Part shown: positions 22,668-33,560 of the stretch, piece by piece
Position numbering within the stretch: the stretch's first letter is position 1
How the letters are laid out: each line of letters begins with the position of its first letter
Source: Pegoplata infirma
Taxonomy: Eukaryota > Arthropoda > Insecta > Diptera > Anthomyiidae
Direction: 5' to 3'
Assembly (NCBI GenBank): GCA_963921195.1
Contig: OY992537.1
Coordinates: 98,414,736-98,478,735, forward strand
Length of the DNA: 64,000 nt
Made by a program: the position numbers and the translations under genes
Notes under the pieces: model-generated
Databases searched by the model: none
The model's input: only the letters and a program-made list of their open reading frames with translations
What the model was told of the DNA's origin: nothing

Positions 22668-23480
22668 ATAATAACTCTGTAAAATACTCTGTAAAATGCC
22701 TGTAATCTCAATTTAACAGATATTTGACAGAGTTTTCTGTCAAAATACAGATTTAAAGAAAATACTTTGTATTGTGTTGTGACAAAAAAACAAAGTTTCC
22801 CCTGTTATATTACTTTTTACTTTGTAATCTTAATTTTACAGATAATTAACAGAGTTTTCTGCTAAAATACAGATCTAAGCAAAATACTTCGTATTTTTTT
22901 ATAATCAAAAAAGTTTTCTGTTTTGAGTAGTTTTGGTTTTTGTTACCAAGCATCAAAATTTTATATGTAAATTTTTTTTTTGAGAAAAAGTTGAAAAAGT
23001 AGCAAAAAAAGTTAGCAAAAAATTTTTTTCAGAAATCTTATAAAAATTTTACAAAATAACATGCATTTAACTAAACTCTGTAAATTTCCAGAGTTTTTTC
23101 TGTAAATTTTCTGTAAATTTGCATCAAATGCATTTTACAAATATATGTAAATTTACATAGTTTTTTTTTTCTAAATGGTGGTTTATTTAACCAATATTTT
23201 ACTAGAAACTCTGTAAATTAACAGTTTTTTTTTGTCCAAATCATTTTACAGAGTTTTGTAGTAAAATTACAGAGTTTTCTCTGTAAAAAAGTTTTCATAT
23301 TTAACCAGTATTTTACTATAAACTGTGTAAATTAACAGTTTTTTTTTCCTGTCAAAATCATTTTACAGAGTTTTTTTGTAAAATTACCAAGAAATGTTGA
23401 TAGCTGGAAAAGTATGGTATACTCTGTTAAATTAGCAGAGTTTTTCTGTAATAAGATTTTCTTGCATCTTTATTGAGCTT
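22668..23480. repeat. CACTCAAAATAATAACTCTG MITE and related CTCTGTAAA array
   Basis: From cactcaaaataataactctg (22668) to tttctgttttgagta (about 22930) a small inverted-ended element carries repeated acagagttttctg and aaaatacaga blocks. Similar ctctgtaaattaacagtttt units continue degenerately to about 23480. A second copy of the first part is at 29194-29400. Confidence 0.6.
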
Positions 23481-23673
23481 AAAAAACTCTACAAAGAGTT
23501 CTTTAGTCAGCGCTGAAAAGATACATGAATTTACTGCGTCTTAAAAATGTCTGCGGTGTCGTGTCGGAATACCTGCAGATGGCCTGAGAGGAGCGTATTG
23601 TGAGGAAATTTATTAAAAAATTTTACAAGGCATCATTAGTCGGCAAGCAGTGATCAAAGTATGAAAAAATTAC
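23481..23673. other. Unassigned, apparently single-copy
   Basis: Slightly more G+C than its surroundings (gcggtgtcgtgtcggaatac); no ORF. It is the left flank of the hAT-like element that follows. Confidence 0.3.
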
Positions 23674-23978
23674 CAGTGTTGCCATTTCCAAAATGAAGAA
23701 AAGCGCCAAAATTTTGGAAAAATGGGTAAAAAGTAGTGTTTGGGAATTCCCGGACTTTTCAATTTCCCTGGAAACGGAAAAAAAAATAATTTATTTCCCG
23801 GGATTCCCGGGAATACCGGGAAATTTTCATTATTAATATAAATTATAAAAAACATTAAAATTTGACCAACTTTTTATTAAAAACTGTTTTATTACAGATA
23901 AAAAAGTAATTAAAACATAAAAAAATCAAAAAATAAAAGTTAAAAATCCTGAAATACAATAAAACAAAACATAAAAAA

Positions 23979-24660
23979 TATTAAGGGTTTGTGATTGAAG
24001 AAGAAAACATTGTATTTCTAAAGATTATTTTTAATGTGGATTTATTCCAGACCATGGTTTCTGTAGCCACCTCTACGTCATCAGTGGAGAAAATTATATT
24101 AGATAAATTGTTTGATTATTTGTAAGACTGTTTTTTCTATATGTTTTTTCATCAACAGACTTAACTCTGAGTGGAATAGAACCCACGTTCTTCAAATTTT
24201 CCATCAGTTTGCAAAGCAAGTACTCTACCATCTGAGCTATCGCCCTGCTTGACAAACTAACAGCAGAAGTTGGTTTGTTCGTATTTCATTACAGATGTTA
24301 AGTGTGTGACGTCAACAGAAGATTTTTATTTTACACCAACAATTACGATCCTTAGAAACAACAACATTCCTTAATCTCTCTTTGTCTCGTTTTTGCACAT
24401 AACAATTTTAGCGCTGAATTATTTGTTCATACACGTTAAAGATGAGTGCATATATTTGAGACTACTTGCCCGTAGGGCGACATATATTTGCATATATTTT
24501 TGTCAATTCTGTATTTGTAAGTGTTTTTATCGGCGCATGCCATATTCTGTTTTGTTATTAAGGGTTTGTGATTGAAGAAGAAAACATTGTATTTCTAAAG
24601 ATTATTTTTAATGTGGATTTATTCCAGACCATGGTTTCTGTAGCCACCTCTACGTCATCA
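23979..24660. mobile_element. Insert with perfect 105-bp direct terminal repeats
   Basis: The sequences at 23979-24083 and 24556-24660 are identical (105 bp, from ttaagggtttgtgattgaag to ctctacgtcatca) and enclose 472 bp that include a tRNA-Ala-like sequence (24172-24257, minus). It could be a TRIM-like element with miniature LTRs (TGTGATTG...CATCA would start with TG and end with CA), a tRNA-derived SINE, or a 577-bp tandem duplication with part lost. No clear target duplication decides between them. Confidence 0.6.
24172..24257 (-). tRNA. tRNA-Ala(TGC)-like sequence, degenerate
   Basis: On the minus strand it reads gggcgatagctcagatggta, with a loop ctttgcaa (anticodon TGC) and, after a short extra insertion, gtgggttctattccac as a T arm. 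The D arm and T arm look like tRNA-Ala, but the acceptor 3' side does not pair with the 5' side and the variable region is too long. Not a functional tRNA; a tRNA-derived SINE head or pseudogene. Confidence 0.45.
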
Positions 24661-25960
24661 TATTGCAACTTTTCCCCCCACAAAAAATCGCAAAAAATAG
24701 CTTAAAATCGCAAAAAACTTTAAAACTGCGTTATTCGAGCAAAAACTAATATAGTTGGCAGCACTTTTAATATTTGTTCTGGAAATGTAAATTCTAGGTT
24801 CAAAATTTTTATATTTTTTTGATAGTCTTAGCAAAATTATCATTAACCGACGTATATTTTTTGACTTTTTAAGTTTTTTCATGATATTGTCATACTTTTT
24901 ACACTTGGTCAGTTTTCCTATGAATATATATTTCCACTGTTCTTCCAAATAGAAAAACTGCAAAAAAATAGCAAATGTAATTGTACCTGTATGTAAAAAA
25001 ATATTAAAAATTAAATTAAAATAAAAGTTTTTGTTATAAAATGGATTATTTTATAAAATTCCCTGATTTCCCGGGAAAAATTAAAAAAATTCCCGGGAAT
25101 TCCCGTAAGTCTTTTCCCGGGAATTCCCGGGAAATCCGACCCGGGAATTCCCGGACCCCAAACACTACTAAAAAGAGTAAAAATTTACAAAAAAACAAGG
25201 GTAAAAAAGCGCCAAGAGGAAAAAGTCAAAATTTAAAAATTTATTTTGAAAATGTACTTTTTCACTACGAAAAGAACAATTAAAAAAGTGTAAAAAGGGG
25301 TAGATGTGGAACATAAAAAGGGTAAAAAGCGCCAAAAAAATAAAATTATAAAAAAAAATAATGATTTTTTTCGTGAATTTACTAAATTTATTGAGACAAA
25401 ACTAAAAAGGAAAATTGAAATTCAAATTACCTTAAATAATATTAAGATAACAATTAACACAAAATTTTAAATACAAATATTTGTCTTTATAAAAAATAAA
25501 CAATTTTCAAAAAAATGTGTTCCATTGTCGCACTCATCACACCAACAAACCATTTTTTTTTTTTTATAAAATACCTCTTTTGTGAATGATATTTGATAGC
25601 TTTAATTTTAATAAATTTGACTGTAAATACTTGAAGGCAGTTCATAATTTTTCCAGAAAATTTCAGAATTGTTTTAAAATCCAACAGTCCAGAAAAACGT
25701 ACAAAAATTTTAGTTTTGTTACAAAAACTTCAGTAAATATTTGCTGAAAGACCTTAACAAAAAAATAATCAACAAAAAGAAATAATAACAAAATCACAAA
25801 GTTTTTATAAAAAGCACCAAAAGCGTCACGAAAAAATAATAAAGCACCATGAATACCCGTTTTTTTTTAAAAAAGGTATTCGTAAAAAACTCCGGGTAAA
25901 AAGACAAAAAAGCACCAGAAAATATCCGAAAAACGTCAAAATGGCAACACTGTAAATTAC

Positions 25961-26650
25961 ATTTTTTAACAAAATTTCATGTCAAAATTTTTTTAACAAA
26001 ACCGGTCAAAGCCTTTTGAGTATATTTTAAAAACAAAACTAAACTTTAAAACTTACTAATTTCAGAATTTAAATTTTACTTTTAATTTGAATGACTTTTA
26101 TGAGAAAGGGAAAGAAAAGTCGCAAACAAGTTAAAGGGATCATGGGCCAACCCATAAAAAATTTTCAGTTCCAAATAATCGGTTCCAGAACTCATCATAT
26201 TATCCTACAATCGATTCTACTTTACATTCCAGAATCAATGATTTTTGTTTGAAAGTATTAAATTATTATTTAATTATAATATTATTGTTTTTCCTTATTT
26301 TTAAGAATAATACAAACTAAAACGAGAGAAAAAAATTTTTAGCGCTAAATCATTACCTTTTTTTCTCCAATTTAGTTAATTTTCCTACTCTTTAATTCAC
26401 ATATTTTTTTTTTGAGTGTGTATTTACGAAATCCATTAATGAAAACCAATAGTTTCGATGAATTACCTTACTCCAATCTAGTATTTTTTACTGATTTTAT
26501 TACAGCTGGAAATTTTTAATACCAGTTATAGTAAAAATAGTTTGAACTTTGGGTAATCGAATAGACATTATGAACCATTTAGCTGTACATGAACTAAAGT
26601 TAAGTAAATGAACTAAAAGTTGATAAAGTAATGATAGTAAAACTGATTTT
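25961..26650. other. Unassigned AT-rich sequence
   Basis: No ORF of note, no RNA, no repeat shared with the window that I could delimit. Confidence 0.3.
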
Positions 26651-27192
26651 TATACCCTCCAACTACAGTATGGGGGTATACTCACTTTGTCATTCCGTGT
26701 GTAACGCATCGAAATATCGGTCGGGGACCCCATAAAGTATATATATTATTGATCAGTGATCGATTCTAAGACATTCTAGCGATGTCCGTCCGTCCGTCTG
26801 TCCGTCTGTCCGTCCGTCTGTAGTTAACACGATGCAGTCCAAAATAAAAGAGCTAGGAACCTCAAGTTTGGCACAAATATGTCTTATGTTCCTAGGCAGG
26901 TTAAGTTCGGAAATTGGCCAAATCGGACCAGGGGGAAAAAAGTTCCCCCTTGAAGAACTAAACCAACCTCTAAAAAATACAGGTTTTTACATGGGTTTTT
27001 TTTGTATTTTTGTTAAATAAATGAAACATTTGGTATATTTATCGCGATGGGAAGGTGCTCTCAACGTGCCCCACTGACCCTATCAACGCCCCCCCCCCCA
27101 AAAAAAAAAAAACGCCTCTGTCAATTTTTTTTTTTTTACATTTTGGAGGGTATAAAAGATTCGGCACAGCCGAATTTAACACTCTCACTTGT
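26651..27192 (+). mobile_element. TATACCCTCC-family element, copy 2 (inverted relative to copy 1)
   Basis: Starts tataccctccaactacagta and ends acattttggagggtataaaa, then the hairpin attcggcacagccgaat and actctcacttgt. It includes a (gtcc/gtct)n run at 26786-26822 and a C-run followed by an A-run at 27088-27113. It is the reverse complement of copy 1 (12873-13422) end to end. The 62-codon ORF at 26832-27020 is inside it and not supported as a gene. Confidence 0.78.
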
Positions 27193-27540
27193 TTTAACTA
27201 AATTTGTTTTAAGAAATATATCTTAAAAATAAATAAAGATTTTTTCATACATTTAGGAAAAATTTCTTTGGCGATAAGTATTTCTTTTATGTAGTAGCGA
27301 ACCTCATTTATGGAAAACTATTAAATATTTGGCAGTACATAAACTTAAGATTTTTTTTTTGAAAATTCTCAAACTTTTCGTAAAATTTTACTAAATTGTG
27401 GGAAAATTAATGAACTAATAATAATAATAGTTTTGATCACATGATCAATTATTTTTATTTATTCTTTCTATTTATTTACAACTCATTTTTAATAAATTCA
27501 ACCTAATCGAGAACTGGTAACAATGACCGTCGTCTTGTTG
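27193..27540. other. Unassigned AT-rich sequence
   Basis: No gene or repeat recognised up to the tRNA-like sequence at 27551. Confidence 0.3.
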
Positions 27541-27550
27541 TAGCTAAAAA

Positions 27551-27632
27551 AACCAAGGGTTCTGGTGGAAATCGAACCCACGATCCCCACGTTGAAAGAC
27601 TAGCATGCTACCAACTAGCCTACGGGGGCCCG
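27551..27632 (-). tRNA. tRNA-like sequence (probable pseudogene)
   Basis: On the minus strand: gggcccccgtaggctagttg, a loop tctttcaac, then gtgggttcgatttccac, a good B box and T arm. The A box (taggctagttgg) is also good. The acceptor stem (gggcccc versus a 3' agaaccc) pairs at only a few positions, and the anticodon stem is poor. Like the one at 17342, it looks tRNA-derived rather than functional. Confidence 0.4.
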
Positions 27633-27639
27633 CAATTAA

Positions 27640-27937
27640 TGAACTATTTTTAAGGAAATTGTGTCCCAGAATTAATTAGGTCTTTTTTGAGTAAAAAAAA
27701 CTTTTGTGTAAAATAATGAAAAAAGCTTTAATTTTTTAATACACTCTCACAAATTTATAATAGAATATATAACAAGTAGTACATTTTATGTTAGTTAATC
27801 AAATTAATTATGTGTACAAAGTACACAAATTATTTTCAATACTATATTAAATCCAAAAACAGCAACAAAATATAAGCTTTTTTTGCTACAAAGTAAATAT
27901 ATTTTTTTATTATTATACATATTTATAATATTTAAAG
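27640..27937. other. Unassigned AT-rich sequence
   Basis: Only low-complexity ORFs (for example 27804-28067, minus). No gene supported. Confidence 0.3.
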
Positions 27938-28491
27938 CATAGATGGGAAATACTGAGTATTTTTTTACGGAGTACCGTAAAAACTCAAGTATTTGAGTAT
28001 TTGTACTTGAAAACAAATATTTAAGTACTGTTACTGCTGAAATTACATGATACTTGACAAGTATCAAGTAATTACTACTTTGTAAGTAGCATAGTACTTA
28101 ATAAGTACTGTGGTACTTGACAAGTACTGTGGTACTTGACAAGTAACTGTAGTACTTGACAAGTAACTTAAGTACTTGACAAGTAACTTTAGTACTTGAC
28201 AAGTAAATTTAGTACTTGACAAGTTTTTCTGTACTTGACATGTATTAGTACATGACAGTTATCGGTTGTACTTGACAAGTGCTTCAGTACTTCTAAGGTA
28301 CCTTAGTACTTGACAAGAGTCGCAGAACATCGTAATATATTTACTTGTATTGGAAATCTTTTATATACAAGTACCTAGTATTTGATTTTTTTCAATTACA
28401 AATATTATATACTTATTTTTGATTTTTTTCTAACACCCGTAATTCCTAAAATATTTCAAAAATACTCAATACCCAATTTTGCACATCTCTG
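27938..28491. mobile_element. hAT-like element carrying an array of TACTTGACAAGTA
   Basis: Left end catagatgggaaatactgag; right end read inward cagagatgtgcaaaattggg, a TIR related to the CAGAGATGGGC type. The flanks atttaaag (27930-27937) and atatgaag (28492-28499) match at 6 of 8. The middle (about 28080-28320) has around ten ~20-bp units centred on the palindrome TACTTGACAAGTA. No transposase. Confidence 0.7.
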
Positions 28492-28499
28492 ATATGAAG

Positions 28500-28984
28500 C
28501 GATAATTATAATGTCCTCATTTAAAATATTTGTTGTTATTTTTCATACTTTGCCTATCTTATCAATTGAATGCTAAAAAAAAGATGATTGTTTAATATAA
28601 ATATAATTTTGTTTTTGTTTATAAGATTATTAAAAAAATAAACTAACAACAAAAGAAAAATAATAAAACTGACGTAAAATTTGTTTTGCTAATCTTAGTA
28701 TTTATTTAAAAAAAATACTTTAAAGCTGATTAGAATATGGTTAAATTCGAAGGAAAGTAAAAGGGATTATAGGAAATTTTATAAAATGATTAGAAAGCAA
28801 AAACACTCTCGGTTTTAATATTTTTTTTTTTTTTTATTTTAAAAAATTTTTTTTGTTGTGTTAATTTTTTTAGTGTAAATTTATAATTTAAGCTTTTTAT
28901 AAATCACAAATTTTAGTTAATCCTCTGTCTTACACGTGTTTCGGTAGCCACTAGACCGGCATTGTTTTCTATGCCAAAAAAGAT
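28500..28984. other. Unassigned AT-rich sequence
   Basis: No gene, RNA or delimitable repeat. Confidence 0.3.
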
Positions 28985-29190
28985 TTTCTACCGATTTTGA
29001 ACGTCATGCCAAATTTTTATTTTCATTGGTCTAAAACTTGTGTGATACAAATTTATGGTCAACCGGATTTTTGAAAATTTTAAGAAAAAAAAAATAAAAA
29101 AACACATCATATTTATTAATTTGGATGCGCTGATGGTATCGCTATTTGAAATTTCCAAAAAAAATGGCGATTGTTTTCTAAGTTCGACAC
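28985..29190 (+). repeat. GATATCGC dispersed repeat, partial copy
   Basis: Contains ctaaaacttgtgtgatacaa, then acacatcatatttattaatt, then gatgcgctgatg, then tatcgctatttgaaatttcc, in the family order. Confidence 0.65.
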
Positions 29191-29193
29191 TCA

Positions 29194-29400
29194 AAATAAT
29201 AACACTGTAAAATGACTGTAATGTCAATTCAACAGATATTTGACAGAGTTTTCTGTCAAAATACAGATTTAAATTAAAGTTTCATCTGTTATATTACTTT
29301 TAACTTTGTAATCTTAATTTTACAGATAATTAACAGAGTTTTCTGCTAAAATACAGATTTAAGCGAAATACTCTGTATTTTTTATAACAAAAAATAAGTT
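29194..29400. mobile_element. CACTCAAAATAATAAC MITE, truncated copy
   Basis: From cactcaaaataataacactg it follows the copy at 22668 closely (acagatatttgacagagttt, then taattaacagagttttctgc) but lacks the right-hand end. Confidence 0.6.
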
Positions 29401-29429
29401 TTATATGTATTTTTACTTATTTCTGTGTA

Positions 29430-29639
29430 ATCTTAATTCAGTCTATCATTTTAATTTCAGCCTAATCCGATCTTCTAAGCCCAAGGCATCGCAATCAAAG
29501 TTTTGAATTTTCGGATAATATTCACCGAAATTTTGGATTTTTTAAAAATAAAAAACATTATTTTATTTATATTGGCAATACTGAATATGAATGTCTGAAG
29601 TCGGTTAAGCTGTTTTCGAGATATCGCCATTTAAAATTT
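29430..29639 (+). repeat. GATATCGC dispersed repeat, diverged copy
   Basis: Contains gcctaatccgatcttctaag, then atcaaagttttgaattttcg, then ctgttttcgagatatcgcca, in the order of the family. Confidence 0.6.
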
Positions 29640-30367
29640 CCCAGCAAAACTTTGGTAATGGGTAGTGATTATATAACACATTACCAGGTAATGCATATAA
29701 CTTATTTGTAGCATTATTTTATGATGTCTTACCAAACATTTGTTCCACAACGTATTATTTTCAAGTGAAAAATAATGCATTACTAATAATTTGCTACGTA
29801 ATGCATGATTATTGGAAAAAATGTATTTCATATTTGTTATTTCTAAACATTAAATCACGGATGACTTATATTTGGTTACATTTTATTTAAAAGTTTGAAA
29901 TAATGTATTATTTATAATTGGATGCATAATGCATTACAATAACATAAAAAATAATTATTTTATAAAAAAATGCATAAGTTTAAACTAGAGATGGGCTCAC
30001 GACAGGAAATTTCTAACGACACAAACTCACGAGCATATTTTATCTACTTACACTCACTTACAATCACGTGAGTTAATTTAATACAAAATTACTTTTTCAC
30101 TACTCGTAACACCTTATATATTATCTTCTGGTATGCTATATTATTTCATTTCTCGTAACCTATAAAATATCATATATTTTACACCTTACTCGTATTCTTC
30201 GTTATAAATTTATGACTTATTTTATACCTTACTGGTATTCTTTGTGATAATGTGGATGCATTACTTTGAGTCTCATCGCCTGTTAAAATCATCAATGCTG
30301 AAATGTATAAAATAAGAGATCCTATACCTTATTTTATATCTTATTTGGTAATCTAAGTTTTGCTGGG
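29640..30367. mobile_element. MITE with CCCAGCAAAA ends, long copy
   Basis: Starts cccagcaaaactttggtaat and ends ctaagttttgctggg. The interior is rich in gtaatgcatta-type motifs and contains a truncated hAT-like fragment (29986-30090). Related to 10829-11207 by its ends. No clear target duplication. Confidence 0.6.
29986..30090. mobile_element. Truncated copy of the CACGTG hAT-like MITE
   Basis: From tagagatgggctcacgacag to cacgtgagttaatttaatac it is the reverse complement of the right end of the element at 889-1443; the other end is missing. Confidence 0.7.
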
Positions 30368-30690
30368 ATCACCAGATTTTTCAGCTGAAATCAATATATT
30401 TTTTCTGTTTTTACAGATTTTCTTCTGATTTGACTTAGATAATCCAGACAGAAATTTCGCAAAAAAACAATTAATCGCAGGTTTTTAGCTGCTAACTGGC
30501 AATTTAACGGAGTCTTATGTCAAAATCGACTTAATCGACAGACTTAATCGTCGTTATAAATTCAAAATTAACAAAAAAATCGTTATTAAAAAAAAAATAA
30601 AAAAAAAAACATGTGTAATTCGTGATTTCATGTGTAATTTTGGCATGATCCATGTGTAATTTACGATTTTGTTGGTGGCAACACTGATGG
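30368..30690. other. Unassigned; short CAGATTTTTC motifs
   Basis: Early part resembles the cagatttttctgctga repeat of 17236-17560. Nothing else supported; the minus-strand ORF 30531-30746 is low-complexity. Confidence 0.3.
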
Positions 30691-30694
30691 CAAA

Positions 30695-31160
30695 CAAGTT
30701 TTTCATTCGATTTTAACAAATTTTTATTCTCTAAATTTGAGTCCATTCGGATTATATCAACCCATGGCGCCCGGCGATCAAAGTTTTGGACTTTTGAAAA
30801 TGTTTAAAGAAAATAAAAAACACATCATATTTATTAATTTGGATGTGCTACATACGAATATCAAAAAAGTTTTAAAATCGGTAGAACGGTTTATGAGATA
30901 TCGCTATTTGGAATTTGCAAAAATGGCTATTGTTTCCTAAGTTCCAAAAATTTTGTAAAAAAAGATCTCAAAATATTTTTCCATTACCCTTTCATAGAGC
31001 TTGAGTCAGTCTGTCATTTTAACTTAATTTGAGCCAAATCCGATCTTCTAAAGCTGTTTTCGAGATATCGCCATTTGAAATTTGTCAAACAATTTCCAAA
31101 AATGGCGGTTGCATTTCATTTAAACTAAATTTGAGCCAAATTAGACGCATGGCACAATTC
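30695..31160 (+). repeat. GATATCGC dispersed repeat, near-complete copy
   Basis: Holds all landmarks: caaatttttattctctaaat, cccatggcgcccggcgatca, ttttggacttttgaaaatgt, acacatcatatttattaatt, gaacggtttatgagatatcg, then a second gctgttttcgagatatcgcc near 31050, suggesting a partial internal duplication. The 67-codon ORF 30737-30940 is part of the repeat. Confidence 0.7.
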
Positions 31161-32161
31161 GATTAATTATTTGTATAGAAAATGTTGTTAAAAATTTTCT
31201 AGCAATCATTTCATATCTCTTCTTAATGTGTCGATTCAAGCAATTACTAATTCAGATTAAGTTTCTGAAATATTTAAAAACAAATGTATTCACAAGGGCG
31301 AAAAACTCATGCAAAATTTACAATTGTTTCGATCTGAAATTTAAAACAAAAAGTTTACGGGATCTTCGAAAAAAGGCATTGATAAATGTAGAGACCTGTT
31401 GAGCTGCACCATTTGAAAAGCATTAAACTTTATAAATGTCATATTACAAATATTTAATGTTTTTTTTTTTTAATTTCCTTTGTTTATATTTAAACAAACT
31501 ATTTTTGTACTGTTTTTAAGCTGACATAAGTACCTGTAAGAAGTTTTTTTTCTGTTGTCAACTTGGTCGGCTATTTTGTATGTTACATATTTGTTATATG
31601 AGTTGTTAACATTTTTTGAAGCACTTGAAAGTTGCAAGTGTTCTATACATATCGTACCCTAAAATGAAAAATAACGTAACAACACTTTCAGTTTTTTACA
31701 GACGAAGAAAAAAAATGTTTAACATTTTTTGAATTTTCTGCATTATTCCGTCATTTTTTGATCAGCTAAACACATTTTGACAGTTTTATAGGAAAACCAA
31801 AAAAAAAAAATATTCGAAAGTAAAAATTATTGTAGTTTCGAATTTCGATTGCGAAAGAGTATTATCTAGTTCGAGGCCCAACAATTTTATTTATGATATT
31901 CTTATAATAAATTATTTATTTATTGCTTTAACAAAGCTACTTTTCTCATAGTACTTCTGTACAGATCTGTTTCACCCTTACTAAGGGATCATCAGCAGAT
32001 TTTAGAGAATCATTGCTGGTCAACCAAACATCAAACCAGACAAAATATGATCCCTTAAGCTGTGTTTATATCATACCACTCAGTATTAAGACCTGTCAAA
32101 AAAACGTGTGTAATATGATTTTGTTGACAGTCCAATAAGACTTTTGATTTTATGAAATACT
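31161..32161. other. Unassigned AT-rich sequence
   Basis: No gene or RNA supported. Positions 32045-32115 (gtgtttatatcataccactc) are loosely the inverted form of 33690-33715, so they may be one arm of an element enclosing the composite repeat that follows. Confidence 0.3.
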
Positions 32162-33560
32162 AGCTATACCCGGTCCGCGTTGCTGGCCCTAAGAAAAACA
32201 CTGTTTTATATTGCATCTTAATTAGTGTCGGACAAAATTAAAGCACGGGTCCGAGTCCAGCAAGTAACATTTGGTTCCACCCTCGGTTAGCACAATCTAT
32301 AGAGAAATCTCAACAAAATCTGTTCAGCCATTTTAGTGTGATTCGAAACAGACAGACATAACGTTTAGTATAGTACAAAGGGGCGTGTCATTCAACGCAT
32401 TTTTATCGAATTGTGACAGTCTAAAGTTCCATGCTGCATCCTCGAATAGTACTATCTGTGCTGCAAATTCCATTGACATCAGTTTTGCCGTTTTTCTGTA
32501 ATTGCGAAAGAGGAGGAAATAACTTTTTATTTATGAAAAACGGGAGTGACATGTTATACCCTTTTGCCGACTCGCGCTCTACATATGACCTACAGTTCCC
32601 GCTCGGTTAGTTCTATCAGTAGTGACAGATTTGGCTTATCGGTTCAGTATAAATCAAAGGGGCGTGGCAATAAACGCCTCTTTGTTCAATTGTGGTTAGT
32701 ATAGTACAAAGGGCGTTGCAATTTTGATTCCTTTATCCAACTACGATCTTATATGGCCTACATATACACTTGGTTAGCACTGTTTGTAGTGAAATTGTCA
32801 AGAGAATCGGTTCAGCTGTTTTTGCGTGATTGTACAAAGGGGTGTGTCATTTTACGCCCCTTTTTTTAATCGTAGTATAACATGTCCTATCAACGACGTG
32901 TTCATAGGGGGCCCAACAACAACAACAATTTTTTTTTTATATTTATGTTGTTGTTGGGCCCTGAAAAAACAATCCTGCGTACGTGTATGTGTCCTATAGT
33001 TCCGCACTGGTGCTGAAAATTTAATTAAAATCGAATCAACAGTTTTGCGTTATTGCGGAGCATGCAGAAATAACATTCAACACAAAGGGGCATGGCATTT
33101 TACGCCTTGGTTAGTACTATCGTTGGTTTATATTTCATCAAAATCGGTCCATCCGTTTTTTATATATAGATGTCATTAGTGGTGCAATGTAAAAAATCGA
33201 TTTTGACCACCCCTCAGCCCACAGGCAAAAAAGCAAGGCATTTTAAGCTTGTGCGATCACGCTCTAATTTGGCATAAAGTTAGTACTCGGTTAGTACTAC
33301 CTTTGGTTTAAATTTCATCAAAATCGGTCCATCCGTTTTTTATATATAGATGTCATTATTGGCGCAATGTTAAATTCGATTTTGCCACGCCCCTCCGCCC
33401 ACACGCAAAAAATCAAAAGTCTGACCGCACAGTGTTACTCCCTGGGCTATTCTGAATATTCCCTGAAAATTTCATCAAGATCGGTCCAGCCGTTTTCGAG
33501 TCCATACGGAACATACATACATACACACATACATACATCCATTTTTATATATATAGATTT
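32162..33560 (+). repeat. Composite element: ~180-bp units ending in (ACAT)n and TATATATAGAT
   Basis: It starts with ctagctatacccggtccgcg, a motif I recall from interspersed repeats of many insects. Around five units follow, each with 'acaaaggggcgtgtcat...acgcc', a 'cggttagtact' block and 'aaaatcggtcca(t/g)ccgtt'. Two internal copies of gttttttatatatagatgtc (33160 and 33340) look like truncated 3' ends. The last copy ends with gagtccatacggaacataca, an (acat)n run and tatatatagat. Unclassified. Confidence 0.6.

Larger units (their letters stand above)
23734..25167. mobile_element. hAT-like MITE with CCCGGGAATTCCCGG ends, nested
   Basis: TIR TAGTGTTTGGG followed at both ends by clusters of gggaattcccgg and cccgggaa. 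Flanks are gtaaaaag (23726-23733) and ctaaaaag (25168-25175), 7 of 8 identical. Very G+C-rich ends contrast with an A+T-rich middle. It contains the insert at 23979-24660. Confidence 0.78.
23674..25952. mobile_element. hAT-like element with CAGTGTTGCCATTT ends, outer layer of a nest
   Basis: Left end cagtgttgccatttcc; right end aatggcaacactg. The 8-bp flanks are aaaattac (23666-23673) and taaattac (25953-25960), 7 of 8 identical. Without the inner element (23734-25167) it is about 850 bp, with gcgccaaaa and gggtaaaaa blocks in both ends. CAGTGTTGCCA-type ends are common among hAT elements of animals. No transposase. Confidence 0.78.
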
